Assembly: GCF_001907675.1 (NCBI RefSeq) | Contig: NZ_MPNT01000023.1 | Coordinates: forward strand, 27,680 to 91,679 | Direction: 5' to 3' | Length of the DNA stretch: 64,000 nucleotides | Source: Mycobacterium paraffinicum | GTDB taxonomy: Bacteria > Actinomycetota > Actinomycetes > Mycobacteriales > Mycobacteriaceae | Shown: positions 18,477-28,005 of the stretch, piece by piece | Position numbering within the stretch: position 1 is the stretch's first letter | How the letters are laid out: each line of letters starts with the position of its first letter | Position numbers and translations under genes: made by a program | Notes under the pieces: model-generated | What the model was told of the DNA's origin: nothing | Seen by the model: the letters and a program-made list of their open reading frames with translations, nothing else | The model's database searches: none

Positions 18477-18947
18477 TCAGCCTCCGATATTCGGGTCGAA
18501 TGTCACCAGCACGTAGGTGCCGAGGACCAACGTGAACCCCATCGACAGCAGCAGCAGGCTGTTCAGCCAGAACCGGGTGCGGTCCGAGCGGCTGTAGTCG
18601 TCGATGATGGTGCGCAGGCCGTTGCCGCCGTGCAGCTGCGCCAGCCACAGCAGCGCCAGATCCCAGAACTGCCAGAACGGCGAGGCCCAGCGCTGCGCGA
18701 CGTAGTTGAAGTCGATGCGGTACACGCCGTTGTCCCACATCAGCATGATGAACAGGTGCCCGACGGCCAGGACGATCAGCGCGATGCCGGAGAACCGCAT
18801 GAACAGCCAGGCGAATTTCTCGAAGTTGGGGATGCCGGCGCGGCGCCGCGGCGAGCGCGGGTTGTCCAGGCTGGCCGGCCGGTCGTGGCTGCGCTGGCGC
18901 ACGGGGGCCACCTGGCCGCGGCCGAGCTGCAGGTCGGGGGAGCTCAT
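18477..18947 (-). CDS. sdhD: Succinate dehydrogenase membrane anchor subunit D
   Basis: 156 residues; an N-terminal cytosolic tail of about 45 residues, then three membrane helices. The conserved FMRFSGIALIVLAVGHLF helix is recognisable. Start overlaps the sdhC stop by 4 bp (18944-18947). The frame is open further upstream inside sdhC, but only the ATG at 18947 gives the family length. Confidence 0.92.
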   Translation of the reverse strand: MSSPDLQLGRGQVAPVRQRSHDRPASLDNPRSPRRRAGIPNFEKFAWLFMRFSGIALIVLAVGHLFIMLMWDNGVYRIDFNYVAQRWASPFWQFWDLALLWLAQLHGGNGLRTIIDDYSRSDRTRFWLNSLLLLSMGFTLVLGTYVLVTFDPNIGG

Positions 18948-19402
18948 CGGAGGTGCTCGGTGATGTGAATGGCGGTCACCACGCCGGCCGGAACCATGAG
19001 CAGCAGGAAGACGATGCCCACGATCCAGAACATCACCTTCTGGTAGCGGGGGCCCTCCGACCAGAAGTCGATCAGGATGACGCGGATCCCGTTCAACCCG
19101 TGGAAGAGGACGGCGGCCACCAGGCCGTACTCCATCAGGCCGACGACGGGGGTCTGGTAGTCGTGGATCACCGCGTTGTAGGTCTGCGGGCTCACCCGCA
19201 GCATCGCGGCGTCCAGCACGTGGACGAACAGGAAGAAGAAGATCGTCGCGCCGCTGATGCGGTGCAGCACCCACGACCACATACCCGGGTCGCCCCGATA
19301 CAGGGTGCGGGGTGGTCGCCGCCTGCGCGAGGGCGCAGGTTGTGCCGCCGGATCCGCGGTTGTCGCCTGTGTGGTCACCCGATCCTCACCGCCTTCTGAC
19401 AT
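18944..19402 (-). CDS. sdhC: Succinate dehydrogenase cytochrome b556 subunit
   Basis: 152 residues with three membrane helices; LHRISGATIFFFLFVHVLDA is the typical first helix with the quinone/haem-side residues. About 40 residues longer at the N-terminus than the annotated M. tuberculosis protein; an internal GTG eight residues in (VTTQATT) or the later GMWSWV region could be the true start. First gene of the operon, divergent from cdd. Confidence 0.92.
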   Translation of the reverse strand: MSEGGEDRVTTQATTADPAAQPAPSRRRRPPRTLYRGDPGMWSWVLHRISGATIFFFLFVHVLDAAMLRVSPQTYNAVIHDYQTPVVGLMEYGLVAAVLFHGLNGIRVILIDFWSEGPRYQKVMFWIVGIVFLLLMVPAGVVTAIHITEHLR

Positions 19403-19478
19403 CGACGCAGTTCAGCCTAACCCGGCGCGGGGACGGCTCGCGCCGAGCAGTCCGCCTGGCGAACCCGCCCGTCGGGGT

Positions 19479-19484
19479 TAGGGT
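19479..19484 (+). promoter_or_regulatory. Possible -10 element for cdd-deoA-add
   Basis: TAGGGT in the 119-bp divergent region between sdhC and cdd. Start of transcription would fall about 30 nt before the cdd ATG, leaving room for the short purine-rich stretch GTCGGGA before it. No clear -35. Confidence 0.3.
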
Positions 19485-19521
19485 GGCAGTCTCACGTGGC
19501 AAGAGCTGAGCGGGGTCGGGA

Positions 19522-19920
19522 ATGCCTGATGTCGATTGGAAAGCGCTGCGCCGCATGGCAATCGGTGCCGCGGCGGGGGCCTACGCGCCCTATTCGCGGT
19601 TCCCGGTGGGGGCGGCCGCTCTGGTGGACGACGGGCGCGTGGTCACCGGCTGCAATGTGGAGAACGTCTCATATGGTCTTGGTCTCTGCGCCGAATGCGG
19701 TGTGGTGTGCGCCCTGCACGCGACCGGGGGCGGCCGGCTGATCGCGGTGGCCTGCGTGGACGGGCGGGGTGCCCCGCTGATGCCGTGCGGGCGGTGCCGC
19801 CAGCTGCTCCTCGAGCACGGCGGCACCGAGTTGCTGATCGATCACCCGGCGGGGCCCCGCCGCCTCGGCGAGCTGCTGCCCGACGCCTTCGGCGCCGACC
19901 TGCCATGGGAACCCCGTTGA
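19522..19920 (+). CDS. cdd: Cytidine deaminase
   Basis: 132 residues, the usual length for the homotetrameric zinc enzyme. CAEC supplies the first zinc ligand and catalytic Glu, PCGRCRQ the other two zinc cysteines. Converts cytidine and deoxycytidine to the uridine forms. Its last 16 bases overlap the deoA start, so the two are co-translated. M. tuberculosis has the same cdd-deoA-add order. Confidence 0.95.
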   Translation: MPDVDWKALRRMAIGAAAGAYAPYSRFPVGAAALVDDGRVVTGCNVENVSYGLGLCAECGVVCALHATGGGRLIAVACVDGRGAPLMPCGRCRQLLLEHGGTELLIDHPAGPRRLGELLPDAFGADLPWEPR

Positions 19921-21203
19921 TCGACCGCGCATTGGACGCGCCGACGGTGATCCGGACCAAGCGCGACGGCGGCCGGCTGTCCGATGCCGCCATCGAGTGG
20001 GTCGTCGACGCCTACACCAACGGCCGGGTGGCCGAGGAGCAGATGTCGGCGCTGCTGATGGCCATCTTCCTGCGCGGCATGGACCCCGGCGAGACCGCCA
20101 GCTGGACCGCGGCCATGCTGGCCTCCGGCCCGCGGCTGGACTTCCGCGACCTGCCGTTGCCGACCGTGGACAAGCACTCCACCGGCGGCGTCGGGGACAA
20201 GATCACCCTGCCCCTGGTGGCCGTCGTCGCCGCCTGCGGGGCGGCGGTGCCCCAGGCGTCGGGGCGCGGGCTCGGGCATACCGGCGGCACGCTGGACAAG
20301 CTCGAGTCGATCGTCGGGTTCACCCCCGCGCTGTCCAGCCGGCACGTGCGCCAGCAACTTCTCGACGTCGGCGCGGCCATCTTCGCCGCCGGCGAGCTGG
20401 CGCCGGCCGACGCCAAGCTGTACGCGCTGCGCGACGTCACCGCCACCGTCGAGTCGCTGCCGCTGATCGCCAGCTCGGTGATGAGCAAGAAGCTGGCCGA
20501 GGGGACCGGCGCCCTGGTGCTCGACGTGAAGGTGGGCTCAGGCGCGCTGCTGCCCTCTTTGGACCGGTGCCGAGAGCTGGCCCACACCATGGTCGGGCTG
20601 GGGGCGGCGCACGGCGTGCCCACCCGCGCGCTGCTGACCGACATGAACGCCCCGCTGGGCGCGACCGTCGGCAACGCCCTCGAGGTCGCCGAGGCGTTGG
20701 ACGTGCTGGCCGGCGGCGGTCCGCCCGACGTGGTGGAGCTGACGGTGCGGCTCGCCCGCGAGATGCTCGCGCTGGCCGGGATCGACGGCCGCGACCCCGC
20801 CGAGACGCTGCGCGACGGCACCGCGATGGACCGATTCCGCAGGCTCGTCGCGGCTCAGGGCGGGGATTTGTCGGTTCCGTTGCCGATCGGTGCGCATTCC
20901 GACACCGTGACCGCGGGCCGGGGCGGCACAATGGGCGATATCGACGCGATGGCAGTGGGGCAGGCGGCTTGGCGGCTCGGTGCGGGCAGATCCCGTCCGG
21001 GCGAACGGGTGCAGGCCGGCGCCGGCATCCGGATCCACCGCCGCCCCGGCGACCCGGTGGCTCCCGGCGCGCCGCTGTTCACCCTCTACACCGACACCCC
21101 GGAGCGCCTCGGCGCCGCGCTGGCCGAACTGGATGGCGGCTATCACGTCGGCGACGCGGCGCCGGATCCGCGGCCGCTGATCATCGACCGGATCGTGACG
21201 TGA
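19905..21203 (+). CDS. deoA: Thymidine phosphorylase
   Basis: 432 residues from the ATG at 19905. Nucleoside phosphorylase family 3: [10 protein letters not shown] phosphate/sugar region, [16 protein letters not shown], and the [19 protein letters not shown] segment. Cleaves thymidine or deoxyuridine with phosphate. The start lies inside cdd (16-bp overlap) and the end overlaps add by 4 bp (GTGA). The frame is open back to 19536, but that region is cdd in another frame. Confidence 0.95.
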   Translation: MGTPLIDRALDAPTVIRTKRDGGRLSDAAIEWVVDAYTNGRVAEEQMSALLMAIFLRGMDPGETASWTAAMLASGPRLDFRDLPLPTVDKHSTGGVGDKITLPLVAVVAACGAAVPQASGRGLGHTGGTLDKLESIVGFTPALSSRHVRQQLLDVGAAIFAAGELAPADAKLYALRDVTATVESLPLIASSVMSKKLAEGTGALVLDVKVGSGALLPSLDRCRELAHTMVGLGAAHGVPTRALLTDMNAPLGATVGNALEVAEALDVLAGGGPPDVVELTVRLAREMLALAGIDGRDPAETLRDGTAMDRFRRLVAAQGGDLSVPLPIGAHSDTVTAGRGGTMGDIDAMAVGQAAWRLGAGRSRPGERVQAGAGIRIHRRPGDPVAPGAPLFTLYTDTPERLGAALAELDGGYHVGDAAPDPRPLIIDRIVT

Positions 21204-22291
21204 CGACACCGCTGGGCCTAGAGCAGATCAAGAGGGCGCCCAAGGCGCTGCTGCACGACCACCTCGACGGCGGCCTGCGCCCGGCGACCGTGGTCGAAAT
21301 CGCCGGCCAGACCGGCTATGACGGGCTGCCCACCACCGACGTCGACGAGCTGGCCACCTGGTTTCGCACCCGATCGCACAGCGGTTCGCTGGAGCGCTAC
21401 CTGGAGCCGTTCTCGCACACCGTGGCGGTCATGCAAACGGCCGACGCGCTGCACCGCGTCGCCTACGAGTGCGTACAAGACCTGGCCGCCGATTCGGTGG
21501 TCTACGCCGAGATCCGGTTCGCCCCGGAGCTGCACATCGACCGGGGCCTGTCGTTCGACGAGATCGTGGACGCCGTGCTGTCCGGTTTCGCCGACGGCGA
21601 GCAGGCCTGCGCCGCCGCGGGCCGGCCGATCGTGGTGCGGCTGCTGGTCACCGCCATGCGGCACGCCGCGGTGTCCCGGGAGATCGCCGAGCTGGCAATC
21701 CGGTTCCGCGACAAGGGTGTTGTGGGATTCGACATCGCCGGCGCCGAGGCCGGCAATCCGCCGACGCGGCACCTGGACGCCTTCGAGTACATGCGAGACC
21801 ACAACGCGCGCTTCACCATTCACGCAGGCGAGGCGTTCGGGCTGCCGTCGATCCACGAGGCGATCGCGTTCTGCGCCGCCGACCGGCTGGGCCACGGGGT
21901 GCGCATCGTCGACGACATCGAGGTCCTCGAAGACGGCCAGGTCCGGCTGGGCCAGCAGGCATCTATCCTGCGGGACAAGCGGATTCCGCTGGAGTTGTGC
22001 CCGAGTTCCAATGTGCAGACCGGCGCCGTGAAAAGCATCGCGGACCACCCGTTCGACTTGTTGGCCCGCACCCGGTTCCGGGTGACGGTCAACACCGACA
22101 ACCGCCTGATGAGCGATACCACGATGAGCCTCGAAATGTGGCGCCTGGTCGAGGCGTTCGGCTACGGCTGGAGCGATCTCGAGCGGTTCACCATCAACGC
22201 GATGAAGTCGGCGTTCCTCCCGTTCGACGAGCGGCTGGCGATCATCGACGACGTGATCAAGCCGCGCTATGCGGTGCTGATCGCAGGCTGA
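21200..22291 (+). CDS. add: Adenosine deaminase
   Basis: 363 residues from GTG at 21200. Metal and substrate residues of the family are visible: LLHDHLDGG near the N-terminus, [10 protein letters not shown] with the metal His and catalytic Glu, [10 protein letters not shown], and the NTDNRLMS metal-binding Asp. Deaminates adenosine to inosine. Coupled to deoA by a GTGA overlap and followed at once by a hairpin terminator. Confidence 0.95.
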   Translation: MTTPLGLEQIKRAPKALLHDHLDGGLRPATVVEIAGQTGYDGLPTTDVDELATWFRTRSHSGSLERYLEPFSHTVAVMQTADALHRVAYECVQDLAADSVVYAEIRFAPELHIDRGLSFDEIVDAVLSGFADGEQACAAAGRPIVVRLLVTAMRHAAVSREIAELAIRFRDKGVVGFDIAGAEAGNPPTRHLDAFEYMRDHNARFTIHAGEAFGLPSIHEAIAFCAADRLGHGVRIVDDIEVLEDGQVRLGQQASILRDKRIPLELCPSSNVQTGAVKSIADHPFDLLARTRFRVTVNTDNRLMSDTTMSLEMWRLVEAFGYGWSDLERFTINAMKSAFLPFDERLAIIDDVIKPRYAVLIAG

Positions 22292-22328
22292 CGCCGCCCG
22301 CCCGAATCCGGGTGAGCGGCGCAGCTTT
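22292..22328 (+). terminator. Rho-independent-like terminator after add
   Basis: CGCCGC (22292-22297) pairs with GCGGCG (22316-22321), with an inner CCCG/CGGG pair, followed by a CTTTTC tract. It starts at the base after the add stop and could serve the convergent small membrane gene too. Confidence 0.6.
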
Positions 22329-22340
22329 TCGGCCGACGGG

Positions 22341-22625
22341 TTAACGGGGCAGCCGGGTCCCGGTGCGGCGACCGGTCAGCGATTCGTAGATGGCGATGAA
22401 AACGATGGCGGCGCCCACTCCGATGAAGAACGGAACCCAGGCCACCCCGCCGTTGGCGTTGTGGTATCCGAATTGGCTGGCGGCCCATGAGCCGACCAGG
22501 CCGCCGACGGCCCCGAGCACGACCGTCATGATCATGCCGACGTTCTGCCGTCCCGGCATCACGAGGCGGGCGACCAAACCGATGATCGCGCCCACGATGA
22601 GGGCGAGGATTATGGATGTGATCAC
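22341..22625 (-). CDS. GlsB/YeaQ/YmgE-type small membrane stress protein
   Basis: 94 residues from the GTG at 22625, chosen because AGGAG lies six bases upstream; the longer ATG frame (to 22649) runs through that ribosome binding site. Three hydrophobic, Gly-rich helices (LIVGAIIGLVARL..., VLGAVGGLVGSW, FIGVGAAIVFIAIYESL) are typical of the transglycosylase-associated family. Function poorly known; often stress induced. No partner gene. Confidence 0.87.
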   Translation of the reverse strand: MITSIILALIVGAIIGLVARLVMPGRQNVGMIMTVVLGAVGGLVGSWAASQFGYHNANGGVAWVPFFIGVGAAIVFIAIYESLTGRRTGTRLPR

Positions 22626-22717
22626 TTCGAGCTCCTGTCGTAGCGGCACCCGGGGTGGGCGCCATCTTTGACGGGACTTCCCCGAATCAGCCGACTTCTA
22701 ACACAATTCGCCGGGGC

Positions 22718-23389
22718 TCAAATCAAATCGGAAGCGAGCCCGATGGCGCGCACCGTGCTGGCCAGATGCGTCTGCACGGCGCGCGACGCCCGCGGGCCGT
22801 CGCCGTCGCGCAGCGCCTCGGCGATCTCGCGGTGCTCGTCGAGGATGGTCGTCACCCGGTGCGGATCGCGCAGCGCCGATTCGCCGATCATCCGCATCTG
22901 CCGGTCCCGCAGGGAGGCATGGAAACCCGCCAGAATGGCGTTTCCCGACTCGGCCAGCGTGATGGCGTGGAACGCCCGGTCGGCGTCGAGGAAATCGGGC
23001 CAATCGGAGCGGTCGGCCGCCGCGCGCTGGCGCCGAAGCTCGCCCGACAGCCGCTCGAAAATCGCGGCGCACGAGGCGGGCCCGCGCCCCACCGCCTTGG
23101 CCGCCGCGAACTGCTCCAAGACCAGCCGCGCCTCCATCACCGAGCGGACCTCGTCCGGAGACACGGGGACGACCAGGGCGCCCCGCTGCGGGTAGAGGCG
23201 CAGCAGCCCCTCCGCCTCCAGCCGCAGGAAGGCCTCGCGTACCGGCGTGCGTGACATTCCCAGCGCCGTGGCGACGTCGCCCTCGCTGATCAGCTCCCCG
23301 CCGGGGAACGCACCGGTGAGCACCTGCGTCTTGACGTAGTCGAGCGCGCGGTCCTTGGCCGTGGCCGGTCGCGGGTCGATCGTTGCCAT
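22718..23389 (-). CDS. GntR-family regulator, FadR subfamily (FCD domain)
   Basis: 223 residues. N-terminal winged helix (about 10-75, SEGDVATALGMSRTPVREAFLRLE is the recognition region) and an all-helical FCD ligand/metal-binding domain with DADRAFH and DEHREIAEAL histidines. The ATG at 23389 was chosen because the frame upstream runs into the promoter region. Divergent from the bicupin gene; a perfect palindrome at 23450-23461 in the shared spacer is a likely operator, so it probably controls both genes in response to a small carboxylate. Confidence 0.9.
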   Translation of the reverse strand: MATIDPRPATAKDRALDYVKTQVLTGAFPGGELISEGDVATALGMSRTPVREAFLRLEAEGLLRLYPQRGALVVPVSPDEVRSVMEARLVLEQFAAAKAVGRGPASCAAIFERLSGELRRQRAAADRSDWPDFLDADRAFHAITLAESGNAILAGFHASLRDRQMRMIGESALRDPHRVTTILDEHREIAEALRDGDGPRASRAVQTHLASTVRAIGLASDLI

Positions 23390-23449
23390 CGAGCCTTCCG
23401 TAGCTAAGTCGTATCCCAGCAGTGTGGTGACGGTACACCACCGCCCACC

Positions 23450-23461
23450 TTGACATGTCAA
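23450..23461. promoter_or_regulatory. Palindrome TTGACATGTCAA, candidate GntR operator and -35
   Basis: A perfect 12-bp palindrome in the 150-bp spacer between the regulator and the bicupin gene. Its left half, TTGACA, is also a consensus -35 for the bicupin direction. GATAC motifs repeated just downstream (23469-23484) and GTATC upstream (23411-23415) could be further half-sites. Confidence 0.45.
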
Positions 23462-23539
23462 CAACTGAGATACAAGATAGATACGAGAGAAACATGAGAT
23501 GTGCCGACGAACCCCCGAGCAGGTCGAAGGAGCCGTGAA

Positions 23540-24568
23540 ATGCCCGTCACCGAACAAGCCGTGACCCCGAACCTGGATCCGACGATCCCCGCGCCGATGA
23601 TCAACGTGGCCGAATACGGCTTCGAAGGTCGCTTCCAGGACTGGGCCTCCGACGCCGAGTACTTCGAGTACTCCAAGGCCGCCAACCCGATCGGCTCGGG
23701 CCACGTCCCGCAGGTCCCGGTTACCCGGTTCGACCCGGATGTCTACACCGACAAGCCGACCGGCGTGATCCCGCTGGACCTTTCCAAGGACCTGGGCATC
23801 GAGGCCGGCGCCGCGACCAGCCCCGCGCTGCTCGCCAACTTCGTGCGCATCCGCCCGGGCGAGCAGGTCGACACCAGCCCCAACGCCACCTCGCAGCTGT
23901 ACTACGTGCTGTACGGGCGGGGCTTCGCCGCGGTCAACGGCCACCTGGTGCAGTGGGAAAAGGGGGATTTCCTGACCCTGCCCGCCGGCACCCACTCGGT
24001 GTTCTACGCGGCCACCGACACGACCATGTACTGGGTGCACGACGAGCCGCTGATGCGCTACCTGGGCGCCGACGCCACCCGGCCGCGATTCCGCGCCACC
24101 AAGTTCCGCCGCTCGGACGCCGTCGCCAAGCTGGAGGAGATCGCGTCGCGCCCGGGCGCCAACGAGAAGAGCCGCGTCAGCGTGCTGCTGGCCAACGCCA
24201 ACCAGGAGCAGACGCTGACCATCACCCACGTGCTGTGGGCCATGTTCGGCGTGCTGCCGCCGAACCAGGTGCAGCGCCCGCACCGGCACCAGTCGGTGGC
24301 CCTGGATCTGATCCTCGACGCGCCGGCCAGCGGCTGCTACACGCTGCTGGGCACCCGCCTGGACGAGCACGGTGACATCGTCGACCCCACCCGGGTGGAC
24401 TGGCGGGCCGGCTGCGCCTTCACCACCCCGCCGGGCATGTGGCACGCCCACTACAACGAGACCGACCAGCCCGCGCACCTGATCCCGATCCAGGACGCCG
24501 GGCTGCAGACCCACCTGCGCAGCCTCGACATCAAGTTCACGCAGCGCCGCGACCTCGTCGCCGGCTGA
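23540..24568 (+). CDS. Bicupin protein, gentisate-dioxygenase-like
   Basis: 342 residues from the ATG at 23540, preceded by AAGGAG eight bases upstream, which decides the start over 23501. Two cupin barrels: the first (about 100-165) with [19 protein letters not shown] and few histidines; the second (about 235-320) with [14 protein letters not shown] and GMWHAHYNE, which supply a likely His metal site. The plan resembles gentisate 1,2-dioxygenases and related ring-cleaving or sugar-binding bicupins. Substrate unknown. Its control by a divergent FadR-type repressor points to a catabolic, inducible role. Confidence 0.8.
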   Translation: MPVTEQAVTPNLDPTIPAPMINVAEYGFEGRFQDWASDAEYFEYSKAANPIGSGHVPQVPVTRFDPDVYTDKPTGVIPLDLSKDLGIEAGAATSPALLANFVRIRPGEQVDTSPNATSQLYYVLYGRGFAAVNGHLVQWEKGDFLTLPAGTHSVFYAATDTTMYWVHDEPLMRYLGADATRPRFRATKFRRSDAVAKLEEIASRPGANEKSRVSVLLANANQEQTLTITHVLWAMFGVLPPNQVQRPHRHQSVALDLILDAPASGCYTLLGTRLDEHGDIVDPTRVDWRAGCAFTTPPGMWHAHYNETDQPAHLIPIQDAGLQTHLRSLDIKFTQRRDLVAG

Positions 24569-24617
24569 CCCGGCGGAGGAGTGCACGGGGCCCACCGGGC
24601 GCATAGTGTGGCTGCAC

Positions 24618-25625
24618 ATGAAGCTGCCCCTGCTGGGCCCCGTGTCGGTCACCGGGTTCCAGAACGCGTGGTTCTTCCTGTTCCTGCTGGCCGTTCTGCT
24701 GGTCCTGGGCATCTACGTCGTGCTGCAGTTCGCCCGCCGCCGGCGGGTGCTGCGGTTCGCCAACATGGAGGTGCTGGAGCGGGTCGCGCCGGCGCACCCC
24801 AGCCGCTGGCGGCACGTGCCGACGATCCTGCTGGCCACGGCGCTGGTGCTGCTGACCACCGCGATGGCCGGGCCGACGTCCGACGTCCGGATCCCGCTCA
24901 ACCGCGCGGTCGTGATGCTGGTCATCGACGTGTCGGAGTCCATGGCGTCCACCGACGTGCCCCCCGACCGGCTGACCGCGGCGAAGGTGGCCGGCAAGCA
25001 GTTCGCGGACGAGCTGACGCCGGCCATCAACCTGGGGCTGGTGGAGTTCGCGGCCAACGCGTCGCTGCTGGTCTCCCCGACCACCAACCGTGCGGCCGTG
25101 AAGGCCGCGATCGACAGCCTTAAGCCGGCGCCCAAGACCGCGACGGGCGAGGGCCTGTTCACCGCCCTGCAGGCGATCGCGACGGTGGGCTCGGTGATGG
25201 GGGGCGGCGACGGCCCGCCCCCGGCGCGCATCGTGCTGGAGTCCGACGGCGCGGAGAACGTGCCGCTGGACGCCAACGCCCCGCAGGGGGCGTTCACCGC
25301 CGCCCGGGCCGCCAAGGCCGCCGGTGTGCAGATCTCGACGATCTCCTTCGGGACGCCGTACGGCACCGTCGAGTACGAGGGCGCCACCATCCCCGTTCCC
25401 GTCGACGACCAGACGCTGCAGAAGATCTGCGAGATCACCGACGGCCAGGCGTTCCACGCCGACAGCCTGGAGTCGCTGAAGAACGTCTACTCCACCCTGC
25501 AGCGCCAGATCGGCTACGAAACCGTCAAGGGCGACGCCAGCCTGGCCTGGATGCTGCTGGGCGCCCTCGCGTTGGCCGGGGCGATCCTGGCCGGCCTGTT
25601 CCTCAACCGCCGGCTGCCCTCCTGA
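24618..25625 (+). CDS. VWA-domain membrane protein (Rv1481-like), copy 1
   Basis: 335 residues from the ATG at 24618. One N-terminal helix, a second helix near 70-90, a von Willebrand A domain (about 95-290) with the MIDAS metal site DVSES, and a C-terminal anchor helix ending RRLPS. In M. tuberculosis the related Rv1481 lies beside the MoxR1 AAA ATPase gene; no moxR or DUF58 gene is nearby here. The downstream neighbour is a paralogue in opposite orientation, with stops 4 bp apart. Likely an extracytoplasmic metal-dependent binding or chaperone-like part. Confidence 0.87.
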   Translation: MKLPLLGPVSVTGFQNAWFFLFLLAVLLVLGIYVVLQFARRRRVLRFANMEVLERVAPAHPSRWRHVPTILLATALVLLTTAMAGPTSDVRIPLNRAVVMLVIDVSESMASTDVPPDRLTAAKVAGKQFADELTPAINLGLVEFAANASLLVSPTTNRAAVKAAIDSLKPAPKTATGEGLFTALQAIATVGSVMGGGDGPPPARIVLESDGAENVPLDANAPQGAFTAARAAKAAGVQISTISFGTPYGTVEYEGATIPVPVDDQTLQKICEITDGQAFHADSLESLKNVYSTLQRQIGYETVKGDASLAWMLLGALALAGAILAGLFLNRRLPS

Positions 25626-25629
25626 CCGA

Positions 25630-26613
25630 TCAGACCGGCAGCCGCCGGTTGATCAGCAGCGCCAGCGCCGTCGCGATCAGGGCGGTGATCACGCCCAGGC
25701 GCAGCCACCCGGCGCTGCCCGGCCCCGGCACGGTGCGATAGCCGATGTCCTTCTCGATGGCGTTGTAGCTCTTGTTGAGCTCGGCGATGTTGCTGGCGGT
25801 GTAGGACTGCCCGCCGGACAGCTTGGCGATGGTCTTCATCTGGTCGGTCGAGACGGGGACGGCGACGCGCTGGCCGTCCATCTCGATCTCGCCGGTCTTG
25901 GTGCCGAACGAGATCGTCGAGATGGGCACCCCCTCGTCCCGGGCCAGCCGCGCCGCCGTGAAGGCCCCGTCGTGCGGGTCGCTCGGATTGGACGGCTTGT
26001 TCTCCCCGCCGTCGGACAGCAGCACGATGCGCGCCGGGGGCGGGGTGTCGCCGCCGGTGATGGCCAGGGCGCTCACCGCGTGCAGGGCGGTGAAGATGGC
26101 CTCGCCCGTCGCGGTGCTGTCGGCGAAGTCGAGCTTCTTGAGCGCATCGATCGTCGCCTGGTGCTGCGGGGTCGGCGACACCAGCAGGTACGGCGTGCCC
26201 GCGAAGCCGACCAGGCCCAGGTTGATGCCGGGCGTCAGCTGGCTGGCGAACTGGCTGGCCGCCTCCTCGGCGGCCTTGAGCCGGTTCGGTGGGACGTCGG
26301 TGGCCCGCATCGAATTCGACATGTCGATGACCAGCACGACGACGGCCCGGTTGCGCGGGATGCGCATGTCGTGGGTGGGGGTGGCCAGCGCGATGGTCAG
26401 CAGGATCAGGCTGAGCAGCGCCACCGCGATCGGGATGTGCCGCCTCGGCGACTGCGCCACGGGCGCCTCGGTGAACCGGTGCAGCCGGCGCCGGCGGCGA
26501 GCCTGGACACCGATGTAGACCGCCAACAGGGCCAGCGGGAGCAAACCGAACAACAGCATGCCCGGGCGCTGAAAGCCGTACAGGGGCAACGGGCCTATCC
26601 CGGGAAGCGACAC
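25630..26613 (-). CDS. VWA-domain membrane protein (Rv1481-like), copy 2
   Basis: 327 residues from a GTG start. Same plan as its convergent neighbour: N-terminal helix, second helix, VWA domain with MIDAS DMSNS and an LLSDGGEN strand, C-terminal anchor ending INRRLPV. Clearly a paralogue of copy 1 though diverged across most of its length. It lies 41 bp downstream of the Rv3311-like gene on the same strand and could be co-transcribed with it. Confidence 0.87.
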   Translation of the reverse strand: MSLPGIGPLPLYGFQRPGMLLFGLLPLALLAVYIGVQARRRRRLHRFTEAPVAQSPRRHIPIAVALLSLILLTIALATPTHDMRIPRNRAVVVLVIDMSNSMRATDVPPNRLKAAEEAASQFASQLTPGINLGLVGFAGTPYLLVSPTPQHQATIDALKKLDFADSTATGEAIFTALHAVSALAITGGDTPPPARIVLLSDGGENKPSNPSDPHDGAFTAARLARDEGVPISTISFGTKTGEIEMDGQRVAVPVSTDQMKTIAKLSGGQSYTASNIAELNKSYNAIEKDIGYRTVPGPGSAGWLRLGVITALIATALALLINRRLPV

Positions 26614-26654
26614 CCGCCAGTAAAGAGGAGACTTCCGGGCCCGTCAAACGCGGG

Positions 26655-27962
26655 CTACTCCCTGCGCAGCCGCCCGTCCACGAATTGCTCCAGGTTCTCC
26701 CACTCCCGCACCGCCGCCGCGTACGGGGCCGACGGCTTGCCGACCGAACCCGGCTCGAGCACGTAGGCCACCAGTTTGCCCAGCGGGCGTCCGGTTTCGA
26801 GCGCCTTGTCGACCGTGCCTTCCTCCGAGTAGTCGCCGATGTCGCGGAGCAGCTCGACGGCCAGGTCCAGCTGGTCGTGGTCCACGGCGTCCGGGCCGTC
26901 GGCGATGTCGTCGGCCAGCCCGCTGAGCACGTAGATGTTGTCCTCGGTGACCTTGACCTCCAGCGAGCCGTCGGTGGCGGCGGTGCGGATGTCGTCGTAG
27001 GTGCTCAGGTCGGCCAGGTCGTGGTCGTGCTCGTCGGCGAGGTAGCGGGCCAGCGCCCGCTCGGAGGTGAACACGCTGATGCGCCCGTTGCGGCCCAGGA
27101 AGATCGGGCGGTCGTCCAGGTAGCACCGCAGGGTGTAGAAGGTGCCCGAACTCGTCATGATCCGAATCGGGTCGATGCCCACCTGCAGCCAGAAATCCTC
27201 GTCGCTGCCCAGGATCACGGTGTCGCCGGCCGCGCGCGGCTCCTCGTCGGCCTCTTCGTCGGCCTCCTCGTCGTCGGCAGCCTCCGCCGCCACGTCGGTC
27301 TCGTCGCCGGCTTCCTCGTCCGCCTCGTCGGTGGCCTCGGTGTCCGCCGTATCTTCTTCCTCGGGCTCCTCGGCCAGCTCGTCGGCGGCCCTGGCCGACA
27401 GCTTCTCGTCCACCTCGGGCGTGGTGACGATGCCCTCGATCGCGCTCAGCACGTCGTCCCAGCCGCGGCCGATGATCTCGCCGATCGCGTTCCAGCGTTT
27501 GAGGCCGGCCTTGCCGGCGAAGTGGTCGATCCCGCCCGACACGGTGCCCAACGTGGGGTTGCCGTTGAAGAACTTCGACACCGCCGGGAGCTCGCACACC
27601 GACCCGATGGACGAGACCAGCGACAGCGTGCGGGCCAACCCGGTCACCGACTCCTCGGTCGGCTTCTCCGACACCAGCTCCTCGACCGCGACCAGATCGA
27701 ACTGCTTGTCGGTGGCCGGCGCGAACTTGTGCGCGTGCGCCGACGTCAGGTCTTTCCACGCCGGGTGGTCGACCAGGTCGTTGTCGGTGTCGGAGCGCAC
27801 GAACGCGACCAGGTCGGCGACGGTCTCGAAGACGTACAGGTCCTCGTCCTTGCCCAGGAACGCCTCCCACTCGTCGCCGGCGTCGCGCCAGCGGGGCGCC
27901 CACACGGTGTAGCGGTCACCGTCGGACAGGCTCAGGCGGATGGGCACGAGGTCAGCAGCCAT
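26655..27962 (-). CDS. Rv3311-like conserved protein with central acidic region
   Basis: 435 residues from the ATG at 27962. No enzyme motif recognised. It has an N-terminal conserved part (about 1-180), then a very acidic low-complexity stretch of about 50 residues made of Glu, Asp and Ala (coded roughly 27240-27390), then a second conserved part. Lies immediately downstream of sapM on the same strand, the arrangement of Rv3310-Rv3311 in M. tuberculosis. Likely cytosolic; function unknown. Confidence 0.85.
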   Translation of the reverse strand: MAADLVPIRLSLSDGDRYTVWAPRWRDAGDEWEAFLGKDEDLYVFETVADLVAFVRSDTDNDLVDHPAWKDLTSAHAHKFAPATDKQFDLVAVEELVSEKPTEESVTGLARTLSLVSSIGSVCELPAVSKFFNGNPTLGTVSGGIDHFAGKAGLKRWNAIGEIIGRGWDDVLSAIEGIVTTPEVDEKLSARAADELAEEPEEEDTADTEATDEADEEAGDETDVAAEAADDEEADEEADEEPRAAGDTVILGSDEDFWLQVGIDPIRIMTSSGTFYTLRCYLDDRPIFLGRNGRISVFTSERALARYLADEHDHDLADLSTYDDIRTAATDGSLEVKVTEDNIYVLSGLADDIADGPDAVDHDQLDLAVELLRDIGDYSEEGTVDKALETGRPLGKLVAYVLEPGSVGKPSAPYAAAVREWENLEQFVDGRLRRE

Positions 27963-28005
27963 GCGGCACACAATAGCGACGGGGGCCGCCGGGCCTGGCC
28001 CCGGA

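Noticed and set aside
27240..27390. Tandem DNA repeat
   Set aside because: Similar GAG/GAC/GCC codons encode an acidic low-complexity region; the repetition is at codon level.
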